DNA of 64,000 bases from Kitasatospora sp. NBC_00458 (GCF_036013975.1 NZ_CP107904.1:4527001-4591000); one strand, 5' to 3'. Shown: positions 35,147 to 43,938, counted from the first letter of the stretch. Program-made: numbers and translations. Notes: a model not told the origin generated them from the letters alone.

Positions 35147-37150
35147 GTGGCTGATGGCACCAAGGCGGTCGTCGACACGTCAGCGGCAGACGGGGCGGCG
35201 GACGAGGCCGCGCTGGCCACGGCGATCGACGAGCTCGCCGAAGGCACGGCCCGGGCGACCACGGCCGACGACGACGGGCGGCGCACTCCGGAGGCCGGCT
35301 CCCCGGACGACCCGCCGACCGGCACCGGCTCCCCGGACGACGGCGGGTCCTCCACCGGCAGCGACTCCCCCGCCGGGAGCGGCTCCCCCGCCCCGGGCGA
35401 GGGGGTCTCGGAGACCACCGCGCCGCTGTCGGCCACCGAGATCGCCGCCGAACTGTCCGCCGGCGCCGCCCGGGCCGCCGAGGCGCGCCGCCGGGGCGAC
35501 ACCGCCGCGACCGGCGGCCGGCCCTCCGGACGCCCGCCCCAGGACCCGCAGCCGACCCACGACCCGCGGGACACCGGCACCCTGCCGCAGACCCTGCCCG
35601 CCCCGCTGCGGCACAGCGGCGACATGATCGGCCACCGGTACCGGCTGGAGGAGTGCATCTCCCAGACCGAGACCTTCAGCAGCTGGCGCGCGGTCGACGA
35701 GAAGCTGCGCCGCGCCGTCGGCGTCCACCTGATGGCCTCCGGCCACCAGCGGGCCCGCAAGGTGCTGGCCGCCGCCAAGTCGGCCGCACTGCTCGGCGAC
35801 CCGCGCTTCGTCCAGGTCCTGGACGCGGTCCAGGAGGGCGAGCTGGTCTACGTCGTGCGCGAGTGGCTGCCGCACGCCTCCGACCTCGCCAAGCTGCTCG
35901 CCGACGGGCCGATGGAGCCGCACGAGGCGTACCAGATGGTCCGCCAGGTCACCGACGCCGTCGCGGCCGCCCACCGCCGGGGCCAGGCGCACCTGCGCCT
36001 CACCCCGCGCTGCGTGCTGCGGACCGACAGCGGCCAGTACCGGATCAACGGCATCGCGGTGGACGCGGCGCTGCGCGGTCTGCCGTCCGGCGGCGCCGAC
36101 GGGGACGCCGAGCGCAGCGACACCCGCGCCATCGGCGCCCTGCTGTTCGCCGCGCTCACCCACCGCTGGCCGTACCCGGAGGACCGCTACGACCTCCAGG
36201 GCCTGCCGAGGAACCTCCGGGACGTGGCGCCGGACCAGGTCAGGGCCGGGGTCCACAAGGGCCTCTCCGAGCTGGCCGCCCGCGCCCTGTTCGACCAGCC
36301 GCCGCACCACGCCGAGCCGATCTCCACGCCCCAGGAGCTGGCCAAGGCGATCGCGCTGATGCCGCGCATCCGGCAGCCCGAGCCCGAGCTGCCGGCCTTC
36401 ACCGCCCCGCCGCGGCACAACACCCACGCCCTGCCCACCGCGCCCAACCCGACCCGGGTGGTCGCCGCCCCCGGCACCGCGCCGGTCCCGATGGCGGCTC
36501 CGGTGCGCCGCCCCGGGCGGCGGCTGCGCCGGGTGGTCAAGGTGACCGCCTGGACGGTCGCGCTCAGCGCGATCGGCGTCGCCTCCTGGCAGCTGGTCGA
36601 CCACCTGCGGTCCGGCAGCCCGGCCGTCGCCGCACCGCAGCCGAGCAGCTCCAGTGCCTCCCCGAGCACCCACGCGGTCCCCCGCACCCCGGTGCCGATC
36701 CCGGTCAGGGAGGCCTTCGACTACAACCCGCTGGGCAGCTCCCCCCAGGGCAAGGACTCCCTCCCCAACGCCATCGACGGCAAGACCGACACCGAGTGGA
36801 CCACCGGCTGGTACAACGACCCGTTCGGTCCCAAGCCGCCGGCCAAGGAGGGCGTCGGCCTGCTGCTCGACCTCGGCTCGCCGCAGGCGGTGTCCACGGT
36901 GAACGTGCAGTTCGCCACCGCCACCACGGCCGAGCTGCGGATCCCCGGCGCGGGGATCGCGGGCGACCCGGTGAGCGCCAAGCTCGGCGACTTCACGGTC
37001 GCCGCCGCCAAGAAGACTGGCACCACGGTCGAGTACACCGTGGACAGCCCGGTCACCACCCGCTACCTCCTAATCTGGCTGACCGGCCTGTCGAAGGACC
37101 CGGACAGCAAGTACCGCGGCCACGTCTCCGAGGTCAGGGTCTCCGGCTGA
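35147..37150 (+). CDS. Membrane-anchored pseudokinase with extracytoplasmic domain (MviN-partner type)
   Basis: 667-aa protein. A disordered Ala/Ser/Gly/Pro-rich N-terminus (1-155) leads to a Ser/Thr kinase-like domain (about 160-400), one span (VKVTAWTVALSAIGVASWQLV, about 465) and a C-terminal beta-rich domain (REAFDYNPLGSSPQGKDSLP onward) resembling discoidin/sugar-binding folds. The catalytic motifs are degenerate: GVHLM where a VAIK lysine should be, LRLTPRCVL instead of HRD-x-K-x-x-N, and no DFG. It corresponds to the pseudokinase part that in mycobacteria is fused to MurJ, which suggests control of peptidoglycan export by phospho-binding. GTG 35147 has GGGGAGGC upstream. Confidence 0.85.
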   Translation: MADGTKAVVDTSAADGAADEAALATAIDELAEGTARATTADDDGRRTPEAGSPDDPPTGTGSPDDGGSSTGSDSPAGSGSPAPGEGVSETTAPLSATEIAAELSAGAARAAEARRRGDTAATGGRPSGRPPQDPQPTHDPRDTGTLPQTLPAPLRHSGDMIGHRYRLEECISQTETFSSWRAVDEKLRRAVGVHLMASGHQRARKVLAAAKSAALLGDPRFVQVLDAVQEGELVYVVREWLPHASDLAKLLADGPMEPHEAYQMVRQVTDAVAAAHRRGQAHLRLTPRCVLRTDSGQYRINGIAVDAALRGLPSGGADGDAERSDTRAIGALLFAALTHRWPYPEDRYDLQGLPRNLRDVAPDQVRAGVHKGLSELAARALFDQPPHHAEPISTPQELAKAIALMPRIRQPEPELPAFTAPPRHNTHALPTAPNPTRVVAAPGTAPVPMAAPVRRPGRRLRRVVKVTAWTVALSAIGVASWQLVDHLRSGSPAVAAPQPSSSSASPSTHAVPRTPVPIPVREAFDYNPLGSSPQGKDSLPNAIDGKTDTEWTTGWYNDPFGPKPPAKEGVGLLLDLGSPQAVSTVNVQFATATTAELRIPGAGIAGDPVSAKLGDFTVAAAKKTGTTVEYTVDSPVTTRYLLIWLTGLSKDPDSKYRGHVSEVRVSG

Positions 37151-37242
37151 GCCGCCCCGCCGCGGCCACAGCGGCAGCAGCCGCGGCAGCGGGGACGACG
37201 GGGACGACGGCAGCGGCACGGCACGAACGGCGAGGGGTGGCA

Positions 37243-38070
37243 GTGACGGACGACGGCGCGGACCTGGGCGGGGACGACGCGGCGCTCCTCGCCCGGCACG
37301 TCGGCGGCGACCGGGAGGCCTTCGGCCTGCTGGTCGACCGCCACCGCGACCGGCTCTGGGCGGTCGCCCTGCGCACCCTCGGCGACCGCGAGGAGGCCGC
37401 CGACGCCCTCCAGGACGCCCTGGTCTCCGCGTTCCGGGCCGCCCACACCTTCCAGGGCCGCTCGGCCGTCACCACCTGGCTGCACCGGATCGTGGTCAAC
37501 GCCTGCCTCGACCGCGCCCGCCGGACGGCCACCCGCCGCACCAAGCCGCTCGACGACGACCCGCAGCGGCTGGACGCGCTGGTCGGCTCGTCCGAACCGG
37601 CCGACTCCCCGGTGGTCCGCGCCGAGGTGCACCGCGAGGTGACCGCGGCACTCGCCGAGCTGCCCGTCGAACAGCGGGCGGCACTGGTCCTGGTCGACAT
37701 GCAGGGCTACCCGGTCGCCGAGGCGGCCGAACTGCTCGGGGTGCCGGTGGGGACGGTGAAGAGCCGCTGCGCCCGGGGCCGGGCCCGGCTGCTGCCGCTG
37801 GTCCGCCACCTCCGCGAGGAGGGCGCTGTTTCACGTGAAACAAGACCCGCCGACGCGCCCGCACCCGGCCCGGCCGCACCGTCGTCACCCGCCGGCCCGT
37901 CCTCACCCGCCGGCCCGGTGCCCCCGGCCGCGGCCGTGCCCCCGCGCCGGACGGCGCCGGAGCCGGGCACGGGCGGGCCCCCCGGGAACCCACCCGGCCC
38001 CCGCACCGTCACAGGGACAGCCCCGGACACCACCCGGCCGATTCTGGAAGGAGACGCGAGCACGCGATGA
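37243..38070 (+). CDS. sigM: ECF sigma factor SigM-like
   Basis: 275-aa ECF sigma factor. Region 2 covers DREAFGLLVDRHRDRLWAV through TTWLHRIVVNACLDRARR, and region 4 covers LPVEQRAALVLVDMQGYP through VGTVKSRCARGRARL. About 85 extra C-terminal residues rich in Pro and Ala follow; they begin with a parS site read through as VSRETRP and look disordered. GTG 37243 has GAGGGGTGG upstream. The stop overlaps the anti-sigma start as ATGA, so the two are coupled. Context (murJ side, then trxBA) matches mycobacterial sigM. Targets cannot be inferred from this window. Confidence 0.9.
   Translation: MTDDGADLGGDDAALLARHVGGDREAFGLLVDRHRDRLWAVALRTLGDREEAADALQDALVSAFRAAHTFQGRSAVTTWLHRIVVNACLDRARRTATRRTKPLDDDPQRLDALVGSSEPADSPVVRAEVHREVTAALAELPVEQRAALVLVDMQGYPVAEAAELLGVPVGTVKSRCARGRARLLPLVRHLREEGAVSRETRPADAPAPGPAAPSSPAGPSSPAGPVPPAAAVPPRRTAPEPGTGGPPGNPPGPRTVTGTAPDTTRPILEGDASTR
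37827..37842. other. parS site (perfect 16-mer) inside sigM
   Basis: TGTTTCACGTGAAACA lies within the sigM coding region just after sigma region 4, translated as part of VSRETRPA. It lies about 13 kb from oriC. Confidence 0.95.
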
Positions 38071-39116
38071 CGGCCCCCCTCTCCTCCCCCGACCCCGCGC
38101 CCGCCTCCGGACCCCACCCCTCGGTCGACGAGCTGGCCGACCTCGCCGAGGGCCTGATCGAGGCCCGGGACGCGGCCGAGGCGCTCCGCCACCACCTCGC
38201 CGGCTGCCCCGAGTGCCGGGAGACCGCCGACGCGCTCGCCGAGGTGCGGACACTGCTCGGTGCGACCGAGCCGCCCGCCATGCCCGCCGACGTCGCCGCC
38301 CGGCTCGACGCCGCCCTCGCCGCGGCCGCCGCCGACCATGCCGCCACCGGCACCGGCTCCGCCCCCGCCTCCGGGGAACCCGGCTCCGCCCCGCAGACCC
38401 CCGGGAACGCGCCGCAGGCCCCCCGGGACGCCCCCGCGCCGCCCCGCCCGCCCCATGCCGCACCGACCCCGTCCGCGGCCCCCAGGACCCCGCCCGGCGC
38501 CCCGGCCGGCCGCCCCGCCGCGAGCACCGGACCGGGCCGGGCCCACAGCCGGCGGCGCCGCGCCGCCCTGCTGCTCGGTTCGGCCGCCGCACTGCTCGCG
38601 GTCGGCCTCGGCGGCACCTTCCTCGCCCTGTCCTCCGGCACCGACCGCTCGCTCCGAAGCGACGGCACCGTCGCGGTCGGCGGCCCCGCCGCGGCCAGCG
38701 CCCTCCCGGCCCGGCCCGGGAGCCCGGACGCCAAGACCGACGAGGCCGACCAGGCCGCCGGCGGCACCGCCTACCGCGACGACCTGCTCGCCGCGCAGGT
38801 CCGGCAGCTGCTCACCCGGAAGGGGGCCGGGAGCGCCTCCGGTCCCGCCGTCAAACCGTCCGGCCCCGGCGCCTCCGGCTCCACCGCCGCACCGCCCGCC
38901 GACGCCCAGGGACTGACCGGGGGCGGCCACTCCGCCCCGGCCTGCCCGCCGCCCGCCACCGGACCGCTGCTCGCCACCGACCTGGGCAGCTACCGGGGCG
39001 CCCCCGCCGAGGTGCTGGTCTTCGGGATCGCGGACCGGCCGGACCAGGTCGAGGTGTACCTCCGGTCGCCCGACTGCGGGCCGGTCCTGCAGCACCTCGT
39101 CGTCCCGTCCCGCTGA
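38067..39116 (+). CDS. Zinc-finger anti-sigma factor for SigM
   Basis: 349-aa membrane protein. The N-terminal anti-sigma domain contains HHLAGCPECRE, the H-x3-C-x2-C core of ZAS-type anti-sigma factors. A Pro/Ala-rich cytosolic linker, one span (RAALLLGSAAALLAVGLGGTFLAL) and an extracytoplasmic domain with Cys residues near HSAPACPPPA and SPDCGPVLQH follow. It likely binds SigM until a redox or envelope signal releases it. The ATG overlaps the sigM stop, the classical sigma/anti-sigma arrangement. Confidence 0.85.
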   Translation: MTAPLSSPDPAPASGPHPSVDELADLAEGLIEARDAAEALRHHLAGCPECRETADALAEVRTLLGATEPPAMPADVAARLDAALAAAAADHAATGTGSAPASGEPGSAPQTPGNAPQAPRDAPAPPRPPHAAPTPSAAPRTPPGAPAGRPAASTGPGRAHSRRRRAALLLGSAAALLAVGLGGTFLALSSGTDRSLRSDGTVAVGGPAAASALPARPGSPDAKTDEADQAAGGTAYRDDLLAAQVRQLLTRKGAGSASGPAVKPSGPGASGSTAAPPADAQGLTGGGHSAPACPPPATGPLLATDLGSYRGAPAEVLVFGIADRPDQVEVYLRSPDCGPVLQHLVVPSR

Positions 39117-39192
39117 CCGGCGGTTCCCGTGCGATCCACGCCGCCGCCGGTCCGACACTCCCACTGTGCGGGCGGCTGGTACTGATCCGCCT

Positions 39193-39219
39193 GGGAATGC
39201 GAGACACTGGTCAGTCGTT
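39193..39219 (+). promoter_or_regulatory. Sigma-R type promoter upstream of trxB
   Basis: GGGAAT (39193-39198), an 18-bp spacer, then GTT (39217-39219): this matches the thiol-stress sigma-R consensus GGAAT-N18/19-GTT. The predicted start is about 65 bp upstream of trxB. In S. coelicolor trxBA is a known sigma-R target, which supports the call. Confidence 0.75.
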
Positions 39220-39290
39220 GTCCCGGGCGGCGGAGCAGGACCGCCCTCCCCGCAGCAAACGCGGGTCGCAGATGCGAACCAGGAGATGCA

Positions 39291-40256
39291 GTGAGCGACG
39301 TCCGTAACGTGATCATCATCGGTTCCGGCCCGGCCGGCTACACGGCTGCGCTCTACACGGCCCGGGCCTCCCTCAAGCCGCTGGTCTTCGAGGGCGCCGT
39401 CACCGCCGGTGGCGCCCTGATGAACACCACCGAGGTCGAGAACTTCCCCGGCTTCCGGGACGGCATCATGGGTCCCGAGCTGATGGACAACATGCGGGCG
39501 CAGGCCGAGCGGTTCGGCGCCGAGCTGATCCCGGACGACATCGTCGCGGTCGACCTCACCGGTGACGTCAAGACCGTCACCGACTCCGAGGGCAACGTCC
39601 ACAAGGCCCGCGCGGTGATCGTCACCACCGGTTCCCAGCACCGCAAGCTGGGCCTGCCGAACGAGGACAAGCTCTCCGGGCGCGGCGTCTCCTGGTGCGC
39701 GACCTGCGACGGCTTCTTCTTCCGCGACCAGGACATCGCGGTGGTCGGCGGCGGTGACACCGCGCTGGAGGAGGCGACCTTCCTCTCCCGCTTCGCCCGC
39801 AGCGTCAAGGTCATCCACCGCCGGGACACCCTGCGCGCCTCCAAGGCGATGCAGGAGCGCGCCTTCGCCGACGAGAAGATCAGCTTCGAGTGGGACAGCG
39901 CGGTCGAGGCGATCCACGGCGACCCGAAGCTGACCGGTCTCACCCTGCGCGACACCACCACCGGCGAGACCCGCGAGCTGCCGGTCACCGGCCTCTTCAT
40001 CGCGATCGGCCACGACCCCCGCACCGACCTCTTCAAGGGCCAGCTGGAGCTCGACGCCGAGGGCTACCTGAAGGTGGACGCCCCGTCGACCCGGACCAAC
40101 GTCCCGGGCGTCTTCGCCGCCGGCGACGTCGTCGACCACACCTACCGCCAGGCCATCACCGCCTCCGGCACCGGCTGCTCGGCCGCGCTGGACGCCGAGC
40201 GCTACCTCGCCTCGCTGGCCGACCTGGAGTCCCAGGCCGCCGCCGTCGCGGTCTGA
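39291..40256 (+). CDS. trxB: Thioredoxin reductase
   Basis: 321-aa low-molecular-weight thioredoxin reductase, an FAD enzyme that uses NADPH to reduce TrxA. The FAD site is [18 protein letters not shown], the redox-active CATC lies in [14 protein letters not shown], the NADPH site is [12 protein letters not shown], and the C-terminal FAD strand is [16 protein letters not shown] 39291 follows AGGAGATGCA. A parS-containing spacer separates it from trxA. Confidence 0.95.
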   Translation: MSDVRNVIIIGSGPAGYTAALYTARASLKPLVFEGAVTAGGALMNTTEVENFPGFRDGIMGPELMDNMRAQAERFGAELIPDDIVAVDLTGDVKTVTDSEGNVHKARAVIVTTGSQHRKLGLPNEDKLSGRGVSWCATCDGFFFRDQDIAVVGGGDTALEEATFLSRFARSVKVIHRRDTLRASKAMQERAFADEKISFEWDSAVEAIHGDPKLTGLTLRDTTTGETRELPVTGLFIAIGHDPRTDLFKGQLELDAEGYLKVDAPSTRTNVPGVFAAGDVVDHTYRQAITASGTGCSAALDAERYLASLADLESQAAAVAV

Positions 40257-40286
40257 GCCCCGCACCCCGGACGACCCCCGCGGGGG

Positions 40287-40302
40287 TGTTTCACGTGAAA
40301 CA
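40287..40302. other. parS site (perfect 16-mer) between trxB and trxA
   Basis: TGTTTCACGTGAAACA flanked by GGGGG and CCCCC, which makes a longer palindrome of about 26 bp. The hairpin could also attenuate trxB-trxA readthrough. Confidence 0.95.
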
Positions 40303-40404
40303 CCCCCGCTCCCAGAAGCCCCGCTCCGGCCAGGCAGAAACAGAACGGGCCCGCCCGTTGTTCTCCTGGCAGCAGCCCCCTCCGTTCGATCCAGAGGAGT
40401 TCCC

Positions 40405-40731
40405 GTGGCCGGCGCCACCACCACCGTCACCGATGCGACGTTCAAGGCCGAGGTCCTGGACAGCGACAAGCCCGTCCTGGTCGACTTCTGGGCCACCTGG
40501 TGCGGCCCGTGCCGCCAGGTCGCCCCGATCCTGGACGAGATCGCCGCAGAGAACGCCGACAAGCTGACCATCGCCAAGCTCGATGTCGACGCCAACCAGG
40601 AGACCGCCGCGCAGTACGGCGTCATCTCGATCCCGACCCTGATCCTCTACAAGGGCGGCGAGCCGGTGAAGCAGATCACCGGCGCCCGTCCGAAGGCCGC
40701 ACTGCTGCGTGAGCTGGACGGCCTGATCTAG
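40405..40731 (+). CDS. trxA: Thioredoxin
   Basis: 108-aa thioredoxin with [10 protein letters not shown] active site, the cis-proline region [11 protein letters not shown] and normal length. It reduces protein disulphides in the cytosol and is recharged by TrxB. The GTG at 40405 has AGAGGAG upstream. It is the last gene before a strong bidirectional terminator. Confidence 0.96.
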   Translation: MAGATTTVTDATFKAEVLDSDKPVLVDFWATWCGPCRQVAPILDEIAAENADKLTIAKLDVDANQETAAQYGVISIPTLILYKGGEPVKQITGARPKAALLRELDGLI

Positions 40732-40751
40732 GTCCCGTCCCACCGGACGCC

Positions 40752-40792
40752 ACGAGGGCGGGGCTCCCCACGGAGGGGAGCCCCGCCCTCGT
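40752..40792. terminator. Bidirectional terminator between trxA and the GNAT gene
   Basis: Perfect 18-bp stem with a 5-nt loop between converging genes. Confidence 0.8.
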
Positions 40793-40866
40793 CGTCCCCT
40801 CCCCCGCGCCGCAACCGGCACCGGACGGATCCGTCGGCCGGGCCCTCGGGCGAACCGCCGCGCCGC

Positions 40867-41484
40867 TCAGAACGGCCGCAGCGCCGGCTCCTTCCGCCCG
40901 CCCCCCAGCAGCCGCTCCAACGCGCCCTCGACGTCCCCCCGCCAGGAGAGCGTGGTCCGCGCCTCCAGCCGCAACCGCGGGTACCGGTGGTGCGGCCGGA
41001 CCGTCTTGAAGCCCACCGCCAGCAGGTGCTCGGCCGGCAGCACGCAACTGGTCGGCTGCCGCCCCACCGCACCGAACGCCTCGATCGCCCGGAACCCCCG
41101 CCCCAGCAGGTCCTTGGCCACCGTCTGCACCAGCACCCGGCCCAGCCCCTGCCGCTGGTAGCCCGGCAGCACCCGGCTGACCATCAGCTGCACGGCGTCC
41201 GAGGCGACCGGACTGGTCGGGAAGGACTGCGAGCGCGGGACGTAGGCGGGCGGGGCGTAGAGCACGAACCCGGCGGGCTGGTCGTCCACGTAGACGACCC
41301 GACCGCAGGAGCCCCACTCCAGCAGCACGGCGGAGATCCACCCCTCCTTCTCCAGCTCCGGCTTGCCGGACTCGACCGCCGCCCGCCCGCTGACCGGGTC
41401 CAGCTCCCAGAACACGCAGGAGCGGCAGGTCGTCGGCAGGTCCGCGAGGTTGTCCAGTGTCAGCGGAACGATCCGGCGTCCCAT
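40867..41484 (-). CDS. GNAT family N-acetyltransferase
   Basis: 205-aa protein. The N-terminus has CRSCVFWELDP, then a GNAT fold with acetyl-CoA-binding VLPGYQRQGLGRVLVQTVAKDL (Q/R-x-x-G-x-G/A, in two parts). The conserved position next to parB is shared with mycobacteria (Rv3916c). Two cysteine pairs at the N-terminus could bind metal, but this is speculative. ATG 41484 is fixed by AGGAGGTG. The substrate is unknown. Confidence 0.87.
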   Translation of the reverse strand: MGRRIVPLTLDNLADLPTTCRSCVFWELDPVSGRAAVESGKPELEKEGWISAVLLEWGSCGRVVYVDDQPAGFVLYAPPAYVPRSQSFPTSPVASDAVQLMVSRVLPGYQRQGLGRVLVQTVAKDLLGRGFRAIEAFGAVGRQPTSCVLPAEHLLAVGFKTVRPHHRYPRLRLEARTTLSWRGDVEGALERLLGGGRKEPALRPF

Positions 41485-41531
41485 GCCCCGCACCTCCTCG
41501 TCCACTCCACGGTCGAGCATCCCCCCGAACG

Positions 41532-41585
41532 CCGATGGGTGCATGTTTCACGTGAAACACCGCTCACGTGAACCATGCACCCATC
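41532..41585. repeat. Inverted repeat enclosing parS
   Basis: The left arm starts CGATGGGTGCATGTTTCACG and the right arm is its complement with one mismatch over 23 bp, separated by 8 nt. The left arm overlaps a perfect parS, and the right arm holds a partial one (TCACGTGAAC). It sits between the parB stop (minus) and the GNAT gene. It could act as a terminator, or as a paired ParB site. Confidence 0.85.
41544..41559. other. parS site (perfect 16-mer) downstream of parB
   Basis: TGTTTCACGTGAAACA within the larger inverted repeat, about 9 kb from oriC. Confidence 0.95.
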
Positions 41586-41606
41586 GCGTGCCGCTCTCGA
41601 CGCGGC

Positions 41607-42710
41607 TCAGCCCTGCGACAGCCGCAATCCGTCCTCGCCCGGCGCCAGGCTGTCCAGGATCCGGTTCAGGTCCTCGACCGAGCCGAACTCCAGGACGACC
41701 TTGCCCTTGCCCAGCTTGCCCCCGCGCTGCGAGACCTCGACCTTGACCCGGGTGTCGAAGCGGTCGGAGAGCCGGCTCGCCAGGTCGTTGAAGGCCGGCG
41801 AGAGCAGCCTGCCGGCCTTGGGCCCGGCCGAGCGCTTGGCCTTCGACTCCTCGCCGCCCATCAGCACGACGAGCTCCTCGGTGGTCCGCACCGAGAGCCC
41901 CTCCGCGATGATCCGCTTGGCCAGCTCCTCCTGCCGCTCGGCGTCCGCCACCCCGAGCAGCGCACGGGCGTGCCCCGCCGTCAGCGTCCCGGCCGCCACC
42001 CTCCGCTGGACCCCCGGCGAGAGCTTCAGCAGCCGCAGCGTGTTGGAGACGTGCGAGCGCGAGCGGCCGATCCGGTCCGCCAGCTCGTCGTGGGTGCAGG
42101 AGAAGTCCCGCAGCAGCTGGTCGTAGGCGGCCGCCTCCTCCAGCGCGTTCAGCTCGGCCCGGTGGAGGTTCTCCAGCAGGGCGTCCAGCAGCAGCTTGTC
42201 GTCCTCGGTGGCCCGGATGATCGCCGGGATCTGCTCCAGCCCGGCCTCCCGGGAGGCCCGCCAGCGCCGCTCGCCCATGATGAGCTCGAAGCGCTCCGGC
42301 CCCACCTGGCGCACCACCACCGGCTGGAGCAGGCCCACCTCCTTGATGGAGGCGACCAGCTCGACCAGCTTGTCCTCGTCGAAGACCTCGCGCGGCTGGC
42401 GCGGGTTGGGGGTGATCGCGTCCAGCGGCAGTTCCGCGAACCGGGCGCCGTTCACCTCCGCCAGCTCCGGCCCGGCGGGCGGGCGCTCCCGGTCGGTCTG
42501 CTCCCGCAGGCTCTCGGCGGCCGCCTTGGCCGCGACCGTGCCCCGGCCGGTCGGCAGCACCGGCACCGCGGCCGGCGAGACCGTCCCGGTGGGCACCACC
42601 GAGGTCGGCGCGGGCGCGGCCGCCACGGGCTGCGCCACTGCCCCGGCCGCCGGCGTGGCAGCCGGGATCAGCGCCCCGAGCCCTCGTCCCAGACCCCTGC
42701 GACCACTCAC
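41607..42710 (-). CDS. parB: Chromosome partitioning protein ParB
   Basis: 367-aa CTP-dependent DNA clamp that loads at parS. It opens [16 protein letters not shown]. After a Pro/Ala-rich linker the ParB N-domain contains [17 protein letters not shown] and the CTP/arginine patch GERRWRAS. The helix-turn-helix region ([19 protein letters not shown]) reads parS, and the C-terminal dimerisation domain ends [23 protein letters not shown] 42710 overlaps the parA stop by 4 bp (GTGA). Confidence 0.95.
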   Translation of the reverse strand: MSGRRGLGRGLGALIPAATPAAGAVAQPVAAAPAPTSVVPTGTVSPAAVPVLPTGRGTVAAKAAAESLREQTDRERPPAGPELAEVNGARFAELPLDAITPNPRQPREVFDEDKLVELVASIKEVGLLQPVVVRQVGPERFELIMGERRWRASREAGLEQIPAIIRATEDDKLLLDALLENLHRAELNALEEAAAYDQLLRDFSCTHDELADRIGRSRSHVSNTLRLLKLSPGVQRRVAAGTLTAGHARALLGVADAERQEELAKRIIAEGLSVRTTEELVVLMGGEESKAKRSAGPKAGRLLSPAFNDLASRLSDRFDTRVKVEVSQRGGKLGKGKVVLEFGSVEDLNRILDSLAPGEDGLRLSQG

Positions 42711-43699
42711 CGATTGCCCTCCGTCGTACTGTGCTGCGCCGGCGGGGCGACCTGCCCCGACCGGCCGTCCTGCTGCTGACCGTCCCGCTGCTGCCCCACC
42801 GACGAACCGGTGCCCGCTGCGGGCACCGCCCGCAGCGCGAGCTCCCGGGCCGCCTCCAGGTAGGAGAGCGCGCCGGTGGAACCCGGGTCGTAGGTGAGCA
42901 CCGTCTGACCGTAGCTGGGTGCCTCCGAGATGCGCACCGAGCGCGGGATCGCGGTGTGCAGGACCTCCTGCGGGAAGTGCGTCCGGACCTCCTCCGCCAC
43001 CTGGGCGGCCAGCCTGGTCCGGGCGTCGTACATGGTGAGCAGGATGGTGGAGACGTGCAGCACCGGGTTGAGGTGCGCCCGGACCAGCTCGACGTTGCGC
43101 AGCAGCTGGCCGAGGCCCTCCAGCGCGTAGTACTCGCACTGGATCGGGATCAGCACCTCCTGGCCGGCGACCATGGCGTTCACCGTCAGCAGGCCGAGCG
43201 AGGGCGGGCAGTCGATCAGGATGTAGTCGAGCGGCTGCTCGTACGCGGCGATGGCGCGCTGCAGCCGGCTCTCGCGGGCCACCAGCGAGACCAGTTCGAT
43301 CTCCGCGCCGGCCAGGTCGATGGTGGCGGGGACGCAGAACAGCCCCTCGACCTCGACCACCGGCTGCACCACGTCGGCCAGCGGCTTGCCCTCCACCAGC
43401 ACGTCGTAGATCGACGGCACCTCGGCGTGGTGGTCGATGCCGAGGGCGGTGGAGGCGTTGCCCTGCGGGTCGAGGTCGACCACCAGGACGCGCAGGCCGT
43501 GCATGGCCAGCGAGGCGGCGAGGTTGACCGTGGTGGTGGTCTTCCCGACCCCGCCCTTCTGGTTGGCCACCACCATCACCCGGGTGGCGGCGGGCCTGGG
43601 CAGCCCCTCCCCCGCCCGGCCGATGGCCTGGACCGCAGCCTGGGCAGCACGCGCGATGGGCGTGTCATCGATCTGGTCGATGGTCTCCGAGTCCTGCAT
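42707..43699 (-). CDS. parA: Chromosome partitioning ATPase ParA
   Basis: About 330-aa deviant-Walker ATPase that positions ParB-parS complexes. Walker A is [17 protein letters not shown]' is [14 protein letters not shown], and Walker B is [13 protein letters not shown]. The tail of about 35 residues is Gln/Gly-rich. The start is uncertain: ATG 43699 ([11 protein letters not shown]) has no ribosome-binding site, and an in-frame ATG at 43801 would encode 34 extra residues running through two parS sites, as VFHVKRR and VSRETLT. I prefer the short form. It is co-transcribed with parB. Confidence 0.9.
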   Translation of the reverse strand: MQDSETIDQIDDTPIARAAQAAVQAIGRAGEGLPRPAATRVMVVANQKGGVGKTTTTVNLAASLAMHGLRVLVVDLDPQGNASTALGIDHHAEVPSIYDVLVEGKPLADVVQPVVEVEGLFCVPATIDLAGAEIELVSLVARESRLQRAIAAYEQPLDYILIDCPPSLGLLTVNAMVAGQEVLIPIQCEYYALEGLGQLLRNVELVRAHLNPVLHVSTILLTMYDARTRLAAQVAEEVRTHFPQEVLHTAIPRSVRISEAPSYGQTVLTYDPGSTGALSYLEAARELALRAVPAAGTGSSVGQQRDGQQQDGRSGQVAPPAQHSTTEGNR

Positions 43700-43708
43700 G
43701 GGGGTCAG

Positions 43709-43724
43709 TGTTTCACGTGAAACC
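43709..43724. other. parS-like site (15/16) at parA start
   Basis: TGTTTCACGTGAAACC, one mismatch at the last base, 10 bp upstream of the preferred parA start codon. Confidence 0.85.
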
Positions 43725-43781
43725 GGAGCGGCAACAGTCGCCGCCCGGCTGCGAGAGAGGATTCCCGAGAGGAGAGAGCGA

Positions 43782-43797
43782 CGTTTCACGTGAAACA
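43782..43797. other. parS-like site (15/16) in the parA leader
   Basis: CGTTTCACGTGAAACA, one mismatch at the first base, 73 bp from the neighbouring site. The pair brackets the likely parAB promoter region. Confidence 0.85.
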
Positions 43798-43887
43798 CCA
43801 TGCCCGCAATGTCGGAATTCTGACGGTGCGACACTCCGGTGATCCGACGGCCTCCTGCCGTCCGCCCGGCCGTCACCGGGGAGCAGA

Positions 43888-43919
43888 ACGGGCGGGTGGT
43901 CCGAGGACCACCCGCCCGT
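43888..43919 (-). terminator. Terminator after rsmG
   Basis: Perfect 14-bp stem with a 4-nt loop just beyond the rsmG stop on the minus strand, which separates it from parAB. Confidence 0.75.
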
Positions 43920-43938
43920 GTCGAGCATCACTCCGGGT

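Noticed and set aside
36100-36125. GCCGAGCGCAGCGA word resembling the 77-bp repeat inside the pseudokinase gene
   Set aside because: Only a short in-frame match explained by common codons (AERS); no further repeat sequence around it.
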